Part shown: positions 7,073-15,599 of the stretch, piece after piece
How positions within the stretch are numbered: the first letter of the stretch is position 1
How the letters are laid out: each line of letters begins with the position of its first letter
Source: Spirulina sp.
Lineage (GTDB): Bacteria > Cyanobacteriota > Cyanobacteriia > Cyanobacteriales > Spirulinaceae
DNA length: 33,397 nucleotides
Direction: 5' to 3'
Assembly (NCBI GenBank): GCA_011390265.1
Contig: JAABSU010000007.1
Span: 1-33,397, forward strand
The notes under the pieces: generated by a model
Told to the model about the DNA's origin: nothing
Seen by the model: only the letters and a program-made list of their open reading frames with translations
Database searches by the model: none
Program-made: the position numbers and the translations under genes

Positions 7073-10000
7073 ATGCAGGCGCAGGTTTCCGACCACTGGC
7101 AAGTTGGTGAGACCCTCCTTAACCTGTATCGGGTCATTGAGCGACTGGGCGAACGGGAACCTAGCGCCACTTACCACGTTTCCCATCGCCTTTGGCATCA
7201 GTCCCTTGCCATGAAGGTGCTGCCCCGTCAGCAGCAAACGGAAGCAGAACTCCAAAATTTTCGCCAACGGTGTAAGGGCTGGTTAAAACTGGGCCTCCAT
7301 CCCCACATTGCTAGTTTTTACTATGTTCGCCAATGGCAAGGGCAGTTGTTGCTGTTTTCGGAATATGTGGCGGCGGGCAGCTTGCAGACTTGGATTCAAA
7401 CCGGGCGGTTAGCTCGCAACAGTGATGCGATGCGCGGTAGCGCACCCATCGCCCTCAAGCAAATCCTCGATCTCGCCATCCAAGCCGCCTGGGGCCTCGA
7501 CTATCTCCATCAAAACCGCCTCGTTTGTGGCCGGTTAAAACCCCAAAACCTGCTGATTACTGGCTCAGGGATTCTCAAACTTACGGATCTGCACCACAGC
7601 ACGAACCTACGCCCCGTTGATGACCTGCGGGCTTGGGCCAAGCTGATCCTTGGTTTAGCACCCCAGTTGGATTGGTGGCCGACATCACTGCGGGATCTCT
7701 TCCAATCCTGTGAAGCGCAACGGCCCCCGACGTTGCAACAATGCGCCCATCGCCTCATCGAGTACTATCACGATCATTTCCACAGCCCCTACGGCCGCCA
7801 AGCCCCGATGCCCCAACAGTGGCAGGCGGATAGCCTCAACAATCAGGCTGTTGCCCTCATTGACCTCAACCGTCCTGAAGAGGCTGTCCGTCTCTGGCAA
7901 AAGGCGAAACAACTTCAACCCCAACACCCGGCGGCCACCTATAACCATGACCTTTGGCGGTGGCGATCGCGCCAAATCACCAACGAGCAACTCCTTGCCG
8001 ACCTCGCCACCCTCCCCCCCAGCGCCGCCGATCTCGTCGCCTTCCTCCAACTGGAGCGCAACGATCCCCAAGCCGCCCTCCAAGCCTTTGCCACCTATCG
8101 TCACCATTCCCCCCAACTCTCCGCCCCTCAACAGGCCGCCTTTGCCCTCGCCCAAGAAGTGCAAAGCCACACCACCACCCCAGAGGGCAAAACCCTTGAT
8201 GCCGTAGCCCCCACTGTTTTGGACTATAGCCCCGATGGTCAATACGCCCTCTGGGGCAGCCCCGATGGCAGCATGATGCTGTGGGAATGCCGCACCCATC
8301 AGGGCCATCGCCTTGCGGGCCATCCGGGGGAACGGATCGCGCTAATCGCCTTTAGCCCCGATCAGTGCTATTTGATCACCATTGCCAGTCATCCCACCAC
8401 CCAGGAGCAAGCCCTAAAGCTGTGGAGTCGGATGACCGGGAAATGTCTGGCCACATTTCCCCAATTGCAAACTTGGGAGGGTCTGGAGCAGGGCCCGATC
8501 CAACAGCGTTGGAGTGCTGAGGGTCGTTACTTTTTGCGGCAAACGGAGGTGACGCTCCGGTTGATGGAGGTGGCGACGGGGGATTGCCTGTTTATTTGCC
8601 ATCGGGATGGGACACCGCTGTTGCGAACCCCCCAAGGGCAGTATGGGGTGACGGCTAGTGCTCAACCCCGGTTGTGGGATCTCCACCGTGAAGTCTGTTT
8701 GACCAGTTTTGCGGCTCCCCAAGGGGTGACGGCGGTGGCCATGCACCCCGATGGCCGGCGCTGCCTGACGGGGAATGGGGCGGGGGAGTTAACGGTTTGG
8801 TCGTTGCAGGGTAAGGTTTTGAACCGGCTGCAAGTTGCGCCGACGCTCATCCATTCTTTAAGTGTGAGTCGAGATGGCCAGTTGTGTTTGGTGGGGAGCC
8901 AAACGGTGGAATTGTGGTCGTTGGAAACGGGGCAATGGTTGCGATCGCTCACCCGCAACCCCTCTCAACGGGCGGTGCTCAATCCTGATGGTAGCCAGGC
9001 TTTGGTGAGTGGGGAGCAATTGACCCTCTGGCATATTCACCAACAACAGGTGACGTATCAAGCCCCCTTTCACCTCTGTATTGCCCAGTCCTTAGCGGCA
9101 GAACGGTCTGTAGCCCAAGAATATCACCAAGGTATTGCCCAGGCAGAAAAGGCCCTAGGACAGGAGCGATGGCTGGAGGCTTGGCAGGCCCTTCAGGGGG
9201 TGCGATCGCTCCCCGGCTATCGGGAAGACCATCACGCCTTTGCCCTCTGGACGCAACTCTATACGAAGCTGCCCCACCAAAACCTCCAACATACTTGGGA
9301 ACTCCAAAGCTTTACCGCCCATGTGGGCAGCATCCACACCGCCGAGTTCACCCCCGACGGCCAAGCCTTTACCGGCAGCCGCGATGGCACGATTAAACGC
9401 TGGCATATCACCCCCGAACGTACCCTCGGGCAGGTGGTGGGGAATCCCCGTGGGTATCTCGATAGTTGTAGCATCCATCCCCAAGGGCAAACGGTGATCA
9501 CCAGTAGCCGTAAAAGTGGCCTCCAACAATGGGATGTGGCCACAGGGCAATTGCTGCAAACCCTGAGCACACCGCAATTTCACTGTGTTCGGTTAGCCCA
9601 AAGCCCCGATGGTCATTACCTGATCGGCGGCACAGCCCAAGGGGAACTGTATTTATGGGAATTAAGCACAGGTCAAATGCTGCGCCATTGGCAAGCCCAT
9701 GGTGCGGCGATTAATGCCCTCTGTTTTAGCCCCGATAGCCTTTACTGTGTATCGGCGGGGGCCAGTAATAGCTGGAAACGTTGGGAAATTGCCACTGGGG
9801 TTTGTGTGCAAACCGTCACCACGCCCCAATCCACCCTCACCTCCCTGGCCTACAGTCCCGATGGCCATTACCTTGTCACCACCAGCCAGGATCAAACCCT
9901 GATCGTCTGGTCTGTCACCCTCGGCCGTCGCCTCCATACGCTGCGGGGCCATCAAGGCACGATTACCGCCGCCTGCTTTAGCCGCGATAGCCACCATTTA

Positions 10001-11617
10001 CTCTCAGGGAGCACCGACCAAACGGCGAAATTGTGGAATGTGCTCACGGGGGATTGTGCGGCCACGTTAGCGGTACGGGGAACGGCGGTAACGGGGGTCG
10101 CCCTCAGTCCCGATAGTCGCTATGCTTTGACGGTGACGGAAAATGGCTATGGCAAGCTCTGGGCGTTGGATTGGCAGTTGGCAGAGCAGCCGGGGGAGGG
10201 TTGGGATGAGGGGGCGAGGCCCTATTTGGAAACTTTTTTAAATCGCCAAACCCCCTACCGGGCGGAGCCGGCCCTGGATAGGCCAGTGATTTCCTGGCAA
10301 CAGCGTTGGCAGGATTTCCCCTGGGGTTTTGTGGGGTTGTGGTGGGGGTTGGTGTGGGCGGGGACGGCGGCGGCTTTGGAGATTTTTGGCGGGATTTGGA
10401 CAACGCCCCAGGCCTATTTGTTGGCGGTGGGGATGGCGATCGCCCTCCTAGGCTATTTTGGCGGGCGACAAATCGGCAACCCGACGATCCAACTGGGTTC
10501 GCTGTTTGGGGCGGGGGTGTTAACCCTGGTGGGGGTGGTGGATGCTACGGTGCGCTGGTCTTCCTTGGCGGCGGTGGTGTGGGGGGCGATCGCCACCCTG
10601 ATGATCTCCGGGGCGCTGTGGGCCTTTTCCCCCATGACGGCAGTGTCTACGCCCCCAGGGCTAAAGGTTTGCCAAGCCCTGCGCCGCTACTGGGGAACCT
10701 GGGGCGGTGTGGGAATTTTGGCCCTGACCACTGGGGCCGGCATCACCATGGAGCTATTGATCGGGGCCTTTAATGTGCCTGTGGTGGGGATAGCGGGGGT
10801 GACGGTGGCGATCATCGCCGTTAGCCAATTGTGGCAATTAATCCGCACCGGGGTTCGCCCCCAAAGCTTAGTTCAAGGTCTCTGTTTGCTCCTCCTCTTG
10901 GGGCTAACGGCCTATAAATGGGCTGTGCCCAGTTATTTGGGGGTGTTACCGATGGAACTCTGTACCGATGCCCCCGCCACCCGTGCCTACTTAGCCAGGG
11001 GTGGCTCTCCCAATGCTCAGTTTGCCCATGATGACCATTTGCCCTTAGTCCAATGTGCGTTTCAAGCCAAGCAGCCGGAGATTGTCGCGGAACTGTTGGC
11101 GGCGGGGGCGGATGTTAATCAAGGGGACGCGGCGGGTAATACGCTCTTAATGGAGGCGGTGCGTCAGGGTCAGGGTGAGTTTGTGGCTGAACTATTACGG
11201 CGGGGGGCGGAGGTTAATCTCCGCAATCGCAACCAATGGACTCCCCTCCATCTGGTGGAAGATTTGGCCATTGCCGAGCAACTGTTAGCGGCGGGGGCGG
11301 AGGTGAATGCTTTAGCCCCTAACGTGGGTACGCCGCTCCATTGGGCGATCGCCTCCAACCAACCGCAACTCTTCCAACTCCTCCTCGATCATGGTGGCGA
11401 TATTAATGCCTACTGTGCAGCCTGTGAGGCTCCAACCCCCCTCCATGCCACAATTCTCCATGACCGCATCCCGATGCTCACCCAACTCCTCGCTGCCGAT
11501 GCTGACCTCACTCAGGTGGATGGAAATGACCAAACCCCCCTGGAATTTGCCCAACGGCAAAATCGAGCCAAAGCCGTGCAACTGATTGAACAGGCCTTAA
11601 GAGGGCGGGAAAGCTAA
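7073..11617 (+). CDS. Pseudokinase-WD40-membrane-ankyrin multidomain protein
   Basis: The protein is 1514 residues from the ATG at 7073. A longer frame begins at 6917, but it overlaps the HNH gene and its extra residues look non-coding. Residues about 15-260 have the fold of a Ser/Thr kinase (Lys48 in LAMKVLP; LKPQNLLI at 155-162). The catalytic HRD is replaced by CGR (152-154), DFG by DLH (172-174), and there is no glycine-loop signature, so it is very likely a pseudokinase. A TPR-like helical stretch follows. Two WD40 blocks come next (about 375-665 and 740-1035), with many SPDG...LW/W repeats. Six or seven hydrophobic helices fill about 1080-1285, and about five ankyrin repeats (LLAAGADVN type) end the chain. 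It is probably an inner-membrane scaffold or sensor. Partners are unknown. Confidence 0.85.
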   Translation: MQAQVSDHWQVGETLLNLYRVIERLGEREPSATYHVSHRLWHQSLAMKVLPRQQQTEAELQNFRQRCKGWLKLGLHPHIASFYYVRQWQGQLLLFSEYVAAGSLQTWIQTGRLARNSDAMRGSAPIALKQILDLAIQAAWGLDYLHQNRLVCGRLKPQNLLITGSGILKLTDLHHSTNLRPVDDLRAWAKLILGLAPQLDWWPTSLRDLFQSCEAQRPPTLQQCAHRLIEYYHDHFHSPYGRQAPMPQQWQADSLNNQAVALIDLNRPEEAVRLWQKAKQLQPQHPAATYNHDLWRWRSRQITNEQLLADLATLPPSAADLVAFLQLERNDPQAALQAFATYRHHSPQLSAPQQAAFALAQEVQSHTTTPEGKTLDAVAPTVLDYSPDGQYALWGSPDGSMMLWECRTHQGHRLAGHPGERIALIAFSPDQCYLITIASHPTTQEQALKLWSRMTGKCLATFPQLQTWEGLEQGPIQQRWSAEGRYFLRQTEVTLRLMEVATGDCLFICHRDGTPLLRTPQGQYGVTASAQPRLWDLHREVCLTSFAAPQGVTAVAMHPDGRRCLTGNGAGELTVWSLQGKVLNRLQVAPTLIHSLSVSRDGQLCLVGSQTVELWSLETGQWLRSLTRNPSQRAVLNPDGSQALVSGEQLTLWHIHQQQVTYQAPFHLCIAQSLAAERSVAQEYHQGIAQAEKALGQERWLEAWQALQGVRSLPGYREDHHAFALWTQLYTKLPHQNLQHTWELQSFTAHVGSIHTAEFTPDGQAFTGSRDGTIKRWHITPERTLGQVVGNPRGYLDSCSIHPQGQTVITSSRKSGLQQWDVATGQLLQTLSTPQFHCVRLAQSPDGHYLIGGTAQGELYLWELSTGQMLRHWQAHGAAINALCFSPDSLYCVSAGASNSWKRWEIATGVCVQTVTTPQSTLTSLAYSPDGHYLVTTSQDQTLIVWSVTLGRRLHTLRGHQGTITAACFSRDSHHLLSGSTDQTAKLWNVLTGDCAATLAVRGTAVTGVALSPDSRYALTVTENGYGKLWALDWQLAEQPGEGWDEGARPYLETFLNRQTPYRAEPALDRPVISWQQRWQDFPWGFVGLWWGLVWAGTAAALEIFGGIWTTPQAYLLAVGMAIALLGYFGGRQIGNPTIQLGSLFGAGVLTLVGVVDATVRWSSLAAVVWGAIATLMISGALWAFSPMTAVSTPPGLKVCQALRRYWGTWGGVGILALTTGAGITMELLIGAFNVPVVGIAGVTVAIIAVSQLWQLIRTGVRPQSLVQGLCLLLLLGLTAYKWAVPSYLGVLPMELCTDAPATRAYLARGGSPNAQFAHDDHLPLVQCAFQAKQPEIVAELLAAGADVNQGDAAGNTLLMEAVRQGQGEFVAELLRRGAEVNLRNRNQWTPLHLVEDLAIAEQLLAAGAEVNALAPNVGTPLHWAIASNQPQLFQLLLDHGGDINAYCAACEAPTPLHATILHDRIPMLTQLLAADADLTQVDGNDQTPLEFAQRQNRAKAVQLIEQALRGRES

Positions 11618-11673
11618 GGTCAAATTCTGTTATAAAACTTAAAAGAAACCCTCCACGGAATTGATAACCGAGA

Positions 11674-12372
11674 ATGCTAAGGCTGATCACCGATTTCGAC
11701 GGCCCGATCATGGATGTATCTGCGCGGTATTACCATGTGTACCAAATTTGCCTAGAGCGCACCAAAACCCCAGATCAACCGGTGACGGTGCTCTCGAAGG
11801 CGGAGTTTTGGGACTGTAAGCGGGCGCAAATTCCGGAGCGGGAAATTGGCCGCCGTTCCGGTTTGGATCGTGACCAAGCGGGGCGTTTTGCCCATCTGCG
11901 CCGGGAACTGGTGCATCAAGTCCCCTATTTAATCCATGACCGTCCGGTGCCGAAGGCGATCGCCAGCCTCGAAACCCTCCAAGCCTGCGGCATTGATCTA
12001 GCCATCCTCACCATGCGCCGCGAGCGAGAACTGGCCGCCCCCCTGCAACGCTACAGTATTGATCGCTTTTTCCCCCCCGCCCAACGCTACTGCATTGGCA
12101 ACGACTACAGCAAAACCGGCGATGTCAACGATAAAACCCTCTTGATGGAGCAAGCCCTCGCCACGCTGCCCCCCGCCACCAAAACCTGGATGATCGGGGA
12201 TACCGAGGCGGATATTGTCGCCGCCCAAACCCACAAGATTCCGGTGATTGGCGTATTGTCGGGGATTCGCAACCGCGATCGCCTCGCCTGCTACTACCCC
12301 GACCGCATCGTCCCCGACCTCGCCGCCGCCCTGGAGATCCTCTGCCCCCCCGTTTCCATCAGCCGTTCCTAA
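11674..12372 (+). CDS. HAD superfamily phosphatase-like hydrolase
   Basis: This 232-residue protein has all four HAD motifs: DFDGP (Asp7 nucleophile and Asp9 acid/base), Thr113 in LAILTMRRE, Lys154 in NDKTLLM, and GDTEAD (175-180) for Mg2+ binding. A helical cap lies between motifs I and II, as in subfamily I phosphatases. The substrate is a small phosphorylated molecule that cannot be named. It starts 56 bp after the pseudokinase gene, so cotranscription is possible. Its TAA overlaps the TAG of the opposing CPP1-like gene within a shared CTAA. Confidence 0.85.
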   Translation: MLRLITDFDGPIMDVSARYYHVYQICLERTKTPDQPVTVLSKAEFWDCKRAQIPEREIGRRSGLDRDQAGRFAHLRRELVHQVPYLIHDRPVPKAIASLETLQACGIDLAILTMRRERELAAPLQRYSIDRFFPPAQRYCIGNDYSKTGDVNDKTLLMEQALATLPPATKTWMIGDTEADIVAAQTHKIPVIGVLSGIRNRDRLACYYPDRIVPDLAAALEILCPPVSISRS

Positions 12373-12992
12373 CGCAGAAAACTACTGGACAGCCAAAACA
12401 GGATCAAGGTGACAATATTCACCACCTGCGGTGCAGACAGCCCCCCATTGCCCAAGGGCACACCGCTCAAGTTGACGAACACCGTGCCAATCCCCACCCC
12501 CAGCACCAAGCCCAGGAAGGAGATCAAGAGCGATCGCCCAAAGCGTTTTTCCTTGCGGGTTAAGAAATAGACATTGGCCACTAAGGCAAAGGTCAAGACC
12601 AGGGATAAAATTTGATCCGCGCTGGATTGGGCCAACAGGGTCAAGCCTGCCCCCACCCCAAACACCACCGCCGGCCAGAGAATATCCCCTTGGCCCGGCG
12701 TATCCAGGTAGTTTTGAAGCCACCCCAAGGATGGCGAAGGATTGCCCGTTGCCACCGGAGCAGGGGTCACGGGCGGCTTCGGAAAGCGAATGCCATCGGG
12801 GACTTTGATCTTGCCTTCTTGACGCAGTTTGAGGCGATCCATGATGATGGCATCATAGGCTGCTTCAATCCGATCAACCGCCTGACGATCTTCACCCTGT
12901 GCCTGGCTCAAACGATTGCGAGCCGTCTGGATTTCCTCAAAAGAAGACTCTGTTGTCACCCCAAGGGTTTGATAGGGATTTTGATCACTCAC
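12369..12992 (-). CDS. CPP1-like family membrane J-like protein
   Basis: I chose the GTG at 12990-12992, which opens into VSDQNPYQTLGV, the usual start of this family. A longer frame to 13037 adds 15 residues with no similarity. The first 65 residues form a J-domain-like helical unit (NPYQTLGVTTESSFEEIQ, then an RIEAAYDAIIMDRL helix) without the HPD tripeptide. A Pro-rich linker and four membrane helices follow, to the C-terminus. The plant homologue CPP1 is a chloroplast chaperone that stabilises protochlorophyllide oxidoreductase; the cyanobacterial role is presumed similar but not shown here. It converges on the HAD gene with a 4-bp overlap. Confidence 0.85.
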   Translation of the reverse strand: MSDQNPYQTLGVTTESSFEEIQTARNRLSQAQGEDRQAVDRIEAAYDAIIMDRLKLRQEGKIKVPDGIRFPKPPVTPAPVATGNPSPSLGWLQNYLDTPGQGDILWPAVVFGVGAGLTLLAQSSADQILSLVLTFALVANVYFLTRKEKRFGRSLLISFLGLVLGVGIGTVFVNLSGVPLGNGGLSAPQVVNIVTLILFWLSSSFLR

Positions 12993-13196
12993 TGTTGGGA
13001 TACCTCTGAGATCGGTTGACGAGGGCCGGCCGACCACTTCCGGCGAGACAGTATCGTTCTACACTGGAAGCGTCCAGCGTTTACTTTTTCGTAGTGTAGC
13101 CCGAACTGCCTAAATCTGCGACAATCAAGGCGCGATCGCCCCAGTTCGCTGGCGGGGAGGATGTCAATTTTTCACCTCACCCATGATTTAGGGTGA

Positions 13197-13230
13197 ATTC
13201 TGAGTACACTCATAGTGTGAACTCCAGAAT
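13197..13230. promoter_or_regulatory. Imperfect dyad upstream of the response regulator gene
   Basis: ATTCTG, AGT and ACACT on the left pair with AGTGT, ACT and CAGAAT on the right, with short bulges, over 34 nt. The unit lies 42-75 bp upstream of the ATG. It could be an operator (response regulators often autoregulate) or a leader hairpin. There is no direct evidence for either. Confidence 0.35.
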
Positions 13231-13271
13231 AATGCTGAATCGGTGTGTTTGAATTTTCCTAAAGAGTAACT

Positions 13272-13982
13272 ATGGCGACCGACCCCACCACCAAGATTCT
13301 CGTCGTGGATGACGACCCAGCCATTCGTAATCTGGTATATCGTTTCCTCCGTCAAAAAGATTATCAAGTCGAAGCCGCGGCCGATGGGAAGTCTGCCTTA
13401 GAACTCTTTGCGCGGTTTAACCCCTCTTTGGTGATTTTAGATGTCAATCTCCCCGATGCTCTGGGGTACAATCTCTGTGAGGAAATGCAAAAACGCACCG
13501 ATGTGTTTGTGCTCATGCTCACCAGCCGCACCGACACGGAAGATAAGGCGATCGGCTTTGAGAAGGGGGCCGATGACTATCTCACCAAGCCCTTTGCCCT
13601 CCAGGAATTAGAATGGCGGGTCAATGCTCTCCTCAAACGCACCCGCACCGTCACGACCCCCACGGAGCAAATCCTCCTCACATTCAACCACCTCAGCATT
13701 GATCCCCTCCAGCGGGCGGTGCAGGTGAATGGCAACCCGGTTCCCTTCACCACCCTCGAATTCGACCTCCTTTACTTTTTAGCAAAAAATCCCAATAAGG
13801 CCCTCAGTCGTGCCCAATTGATTAGCGAAGTCTGGGATTATGATGAATCCGCCGTGGGGGATCAGCGGGTGGTGGATGTCCATATTGGCCAGATCCGCAA
13901 AAAAATTGAAGCTGACCCTTCCCAGCCTTCGGTGATTAAAACGATTCGCGGCTTTGGCTATCGGTTTGATCCAGGGGATTGA
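13272..13982 (+). CDS. OmpR/PhoB-type response regulator transcription factor
   Basis: This 236-residue protein has an N-terminal receiver domain with the acidic pocket at Asp13-Asp15 (VVDDDP), the phosphoacceptor Asp57 in LVILDVNLPD, Thr84 in LMLTSR and Lys106 in YLTKPF. The C-terminal 100 residues are a winged-helix DNA-binding domain (LTTLEFDLL-like FTTLEFDLLYFL, ALSRAQLISEVWDYD, VVDVHIGQIRKKIE, IKTIRGFGYRF). It is a two-component regulator of unknown stimulus. No histidine kinase gene lies next to it, so the partner is elsewhere. The sequence differs from RpaA and RpaB in its start and linker, so I give no symbol. Confidence 0.92.
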   Translation: MATDPTTKILVVDDDPAIRNLVYRFLRQKDYQVEAAADGKSALELFARFNPSLVILDVNLPDALGYNLCEEMQKRTDVFVLMLTSRTDTEDKAIGFEKGADDYLTKPFALQELEWRVNALLKRTRTVTTPTEQILLTFNHLSIDPLQRAVQVNGNPVPFTTLEFDLLYFLAKNPNKALSRAQLISEVWDYDESAVGDQRVVDVHIGQIRKKIEADPSQPSVIKTIRGFGYRFDPGD

Positions 13983-14364
13983 CCCCCCTCGATGGTGGAA
14001 AGGATACAAATCTTAACCAAAATGGGGCGAGGATCTCCATCACTCCATCCCTTGCAATTTCCTCCTTTGACCCGCACCCAGGGCCTTCATCCTTGCCCAA
14101 ACCGGCCTCAGCGGGGGAGATGCGTTAAAGTGTACTGCAAATGAGGAAATTTGCGATATAGTAAAAATAATGTATTGCACCGCTCATCTTCCGGTTGAGC
14201 GGCAATCATTTTATCGCTTTTACCGCTCACCCTTAGAGTGTCATCACCCCGATAGGGGAGGCGGCCTTAAGTCCGCCATAGGAAGGCTCACAGGGGTTCA
14301 TGATTCAGGCAAAGGCTAGACAACATTTCGAGCGTGCTCCTTTAATGTTCAATCCTTTAAATTT
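13983..14364. other. 382-bp intergenic region with two hairpins
   Basis: The region separates the response regulator from the first coiled-coil gene. It holds CCGCTCA/TGAGCGG (14180-14202, 9-nt loop) followed by CAATCATTTTAT, a possible weak terminator. It also holds a near-perfect 18-nt palindrome, GGCGG-C-CTTAAG-T-CCGCC (14260-14277). No reading frame of note is present. An unannotated small RNA or a long leader for the downstream gene is possible. Confidence 0.4.
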
Positions 14365-15345
14365 ATGAACACATCCAGCAGCAAAACTCAAATTCTCGCC
14401 CAATTCCAGCAACTCCTAACCCAACACAAACAAACCGCCTCCCAAATTGCCACCAAGGAGGAAGAAGCCGAAAAAGCCAAAAATCAGGAACTGCTCACCC
14501 AAGCAGCCACCTACACCATTGATAGTATCGTCAATGGCATGGCCACCCTCCAGCTTAATTTCGGCAGCGCCATCACCGAATTAGCCCAACGGTTAGCCGG
14601 TGAATCCGGCAAACTTGACGAACTAAAAAGGGCCATCCTTGTTGAACAAGACAACTTGCAACAACTGCGCCAAGTGCGGATCGTTGCCGATGCCCTATAC
14701 ATTTTGCGCCAAGAGCATCAAAGCCAACTCAGGATTTTAACGGAAGAAGCCGAAACTCAACGGGAAGCCCTCGCTAAGGAAATCAGCCAAACCCGCAAAT
14801 TTTGGGAAAAAGAACAGGCAGAATTTACCCTTCGTATTGAAGAAGAAGCAGCCCAAATCACCAAGGATCGCGAACAAGAGCAAGCTAACTATACTTATCA
14901 CATTCAACAGCAGCATAAAATTGAGTTAGATGAGTATGAACAAGCTAAACGGCTGCAAGAGCGGATGTTGCAGGGGTTGAATCGCGAAAAAGAAAAAGAT
15001 TGGCAAGAACGGGAGCAAGTTTTGAGCGCGAATCAAGCGGAATTTGCAGCCAATGAACAGAAAATTGCGGGCTTTGAAGAGGCTCTCAAACAAGCTTATA
15101 CTGAAGCGAAGGGAGAGGCGATTAAAAAAGCCGAGCGTGAGGCCAAAGTTAAATCTGATCTGTTGGAAAAAGAATGGGAAGCTGAAAAACAGGGCTATGA
15201 ATTAAAACTCACGGCTATTGAAGCTACGATTCAGCGACAATTAGAACAAATTGCTGATTTAACGACCCAATTGCAAACGGCTACGACCCAAGCGCAAACG
15301 TTAGCGATGCGTGCTTTCCAAAGTGCAGATGCCACCAGAGGTTAA
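14365..15345 (+). CDS. Coiled-coil protein, paralogue A
   Basis: This 326-residue protein is rich in Gln, Glu, Lys and Ala, with no signal peptide, membrane helix or cysteine. A short N-terminal helix is followed by a central conserved segment (GMATLQLNFGSAITELAQRL, about 58-77), then a heptad-rich coiled coil to the C-terminus. Near residue 200-230 it has DWQEREQVLSANQAEF. It is clearly related to the next gene: both share LQxxFGSA near the same place, WxEREx, and a closing LEQ/IEATI...QLQxAxxQAQxLA region. I do not recognise the family. It is probably a cytoplasmic structural or scaffold filament former. Confidence 0.8.
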   Translation: MNTSSSKTQILAQFQQLLTQHKQTASQIATKEEEAEKAKNQELLTQAATYTIDSIVNGMATLQLNFGSAITELAQRLAGESGKLDELKRAILVEQDNLQQLRQVRIVADALYILRQEHQSQLRILTEEAETQREALAKEISQTRKFWEKEQAEFTLRIEEEAAQITKDREQEQANYTYHIQQQHKIELDEYEQAKRLQERMLQGLNREKEKDWQEREQVLSANQAEFAANEQKIAGFEEALKQAYTEAKGEAIKKAEREAKVKSDLLEKEWEAEKQGYELKLTAIEATIQRQLEQIADLTTQLQTATTQAQTLAMRAFQSADATRG

Positions 15346-15350
15346 GGGTT

Positions 15351-15536
15351 ATGGAGATGTTTCCTGGCCCTTGGGCTTGGGTGATTGTTCGAGAGGGTAG
15401 GCATAAAATTGAGGACAAGTTTTATGCTGATCGGAAATCTGGTTGTATCGTTGATCTGGGTAGGAGTGAAAATTTTTGTGCCTCCGGCCGGCTTACGCCA
15501 ACACCCTTACATTACCTACAATCTTACACCCTCTGA
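15351..15536 (+). CDS. Doubtful 61-residue ORF
   Basis: It starts 5 bp after the stop of coiled-coil gene A. The first 40 residues (MEMFPGPWAWVIVREGRHKI...) could be a real small protein, but the last third lies in a dispersed repeat (15460-15506). No family resemblance and no good ribosome binding site are seen. I list it only as a possibility. Confidence 0.2.
   Translation: MEMFPGPWAWVIVREGRHKIEDKFYADRKSGCIVDLGRSENFCASGRLTPTPLHYLQSYTL
15460..15506 (+). repeat. Inverted-repeat copy 1 flanking coiled-coil gene B
   Basis: About 47 nt reading GTAGGAGTGAAAATTTTTG, then GCCTCCGGCCGGCTTACGCC and AACACCC. The reverse complement closely matches 16733-16780 with only a few mismatches. Its outer part resembles the GGGGCGAAAAA palindrome family. 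Confidence 0.75.
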
Positions 15537-15599
15537 TTAGTCTGAAGTCCGCACTAGGAAACTATTGCAGATTAAAACTGTATTTTGGAGAAAATTCCC

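Noticed and set aside
7685-8323. 212-codon minus-strand ORF opposite the pseudokinase gene
   Set aside because: It is a Gly-rich antisense shadow of the WD40-protein reading frame.
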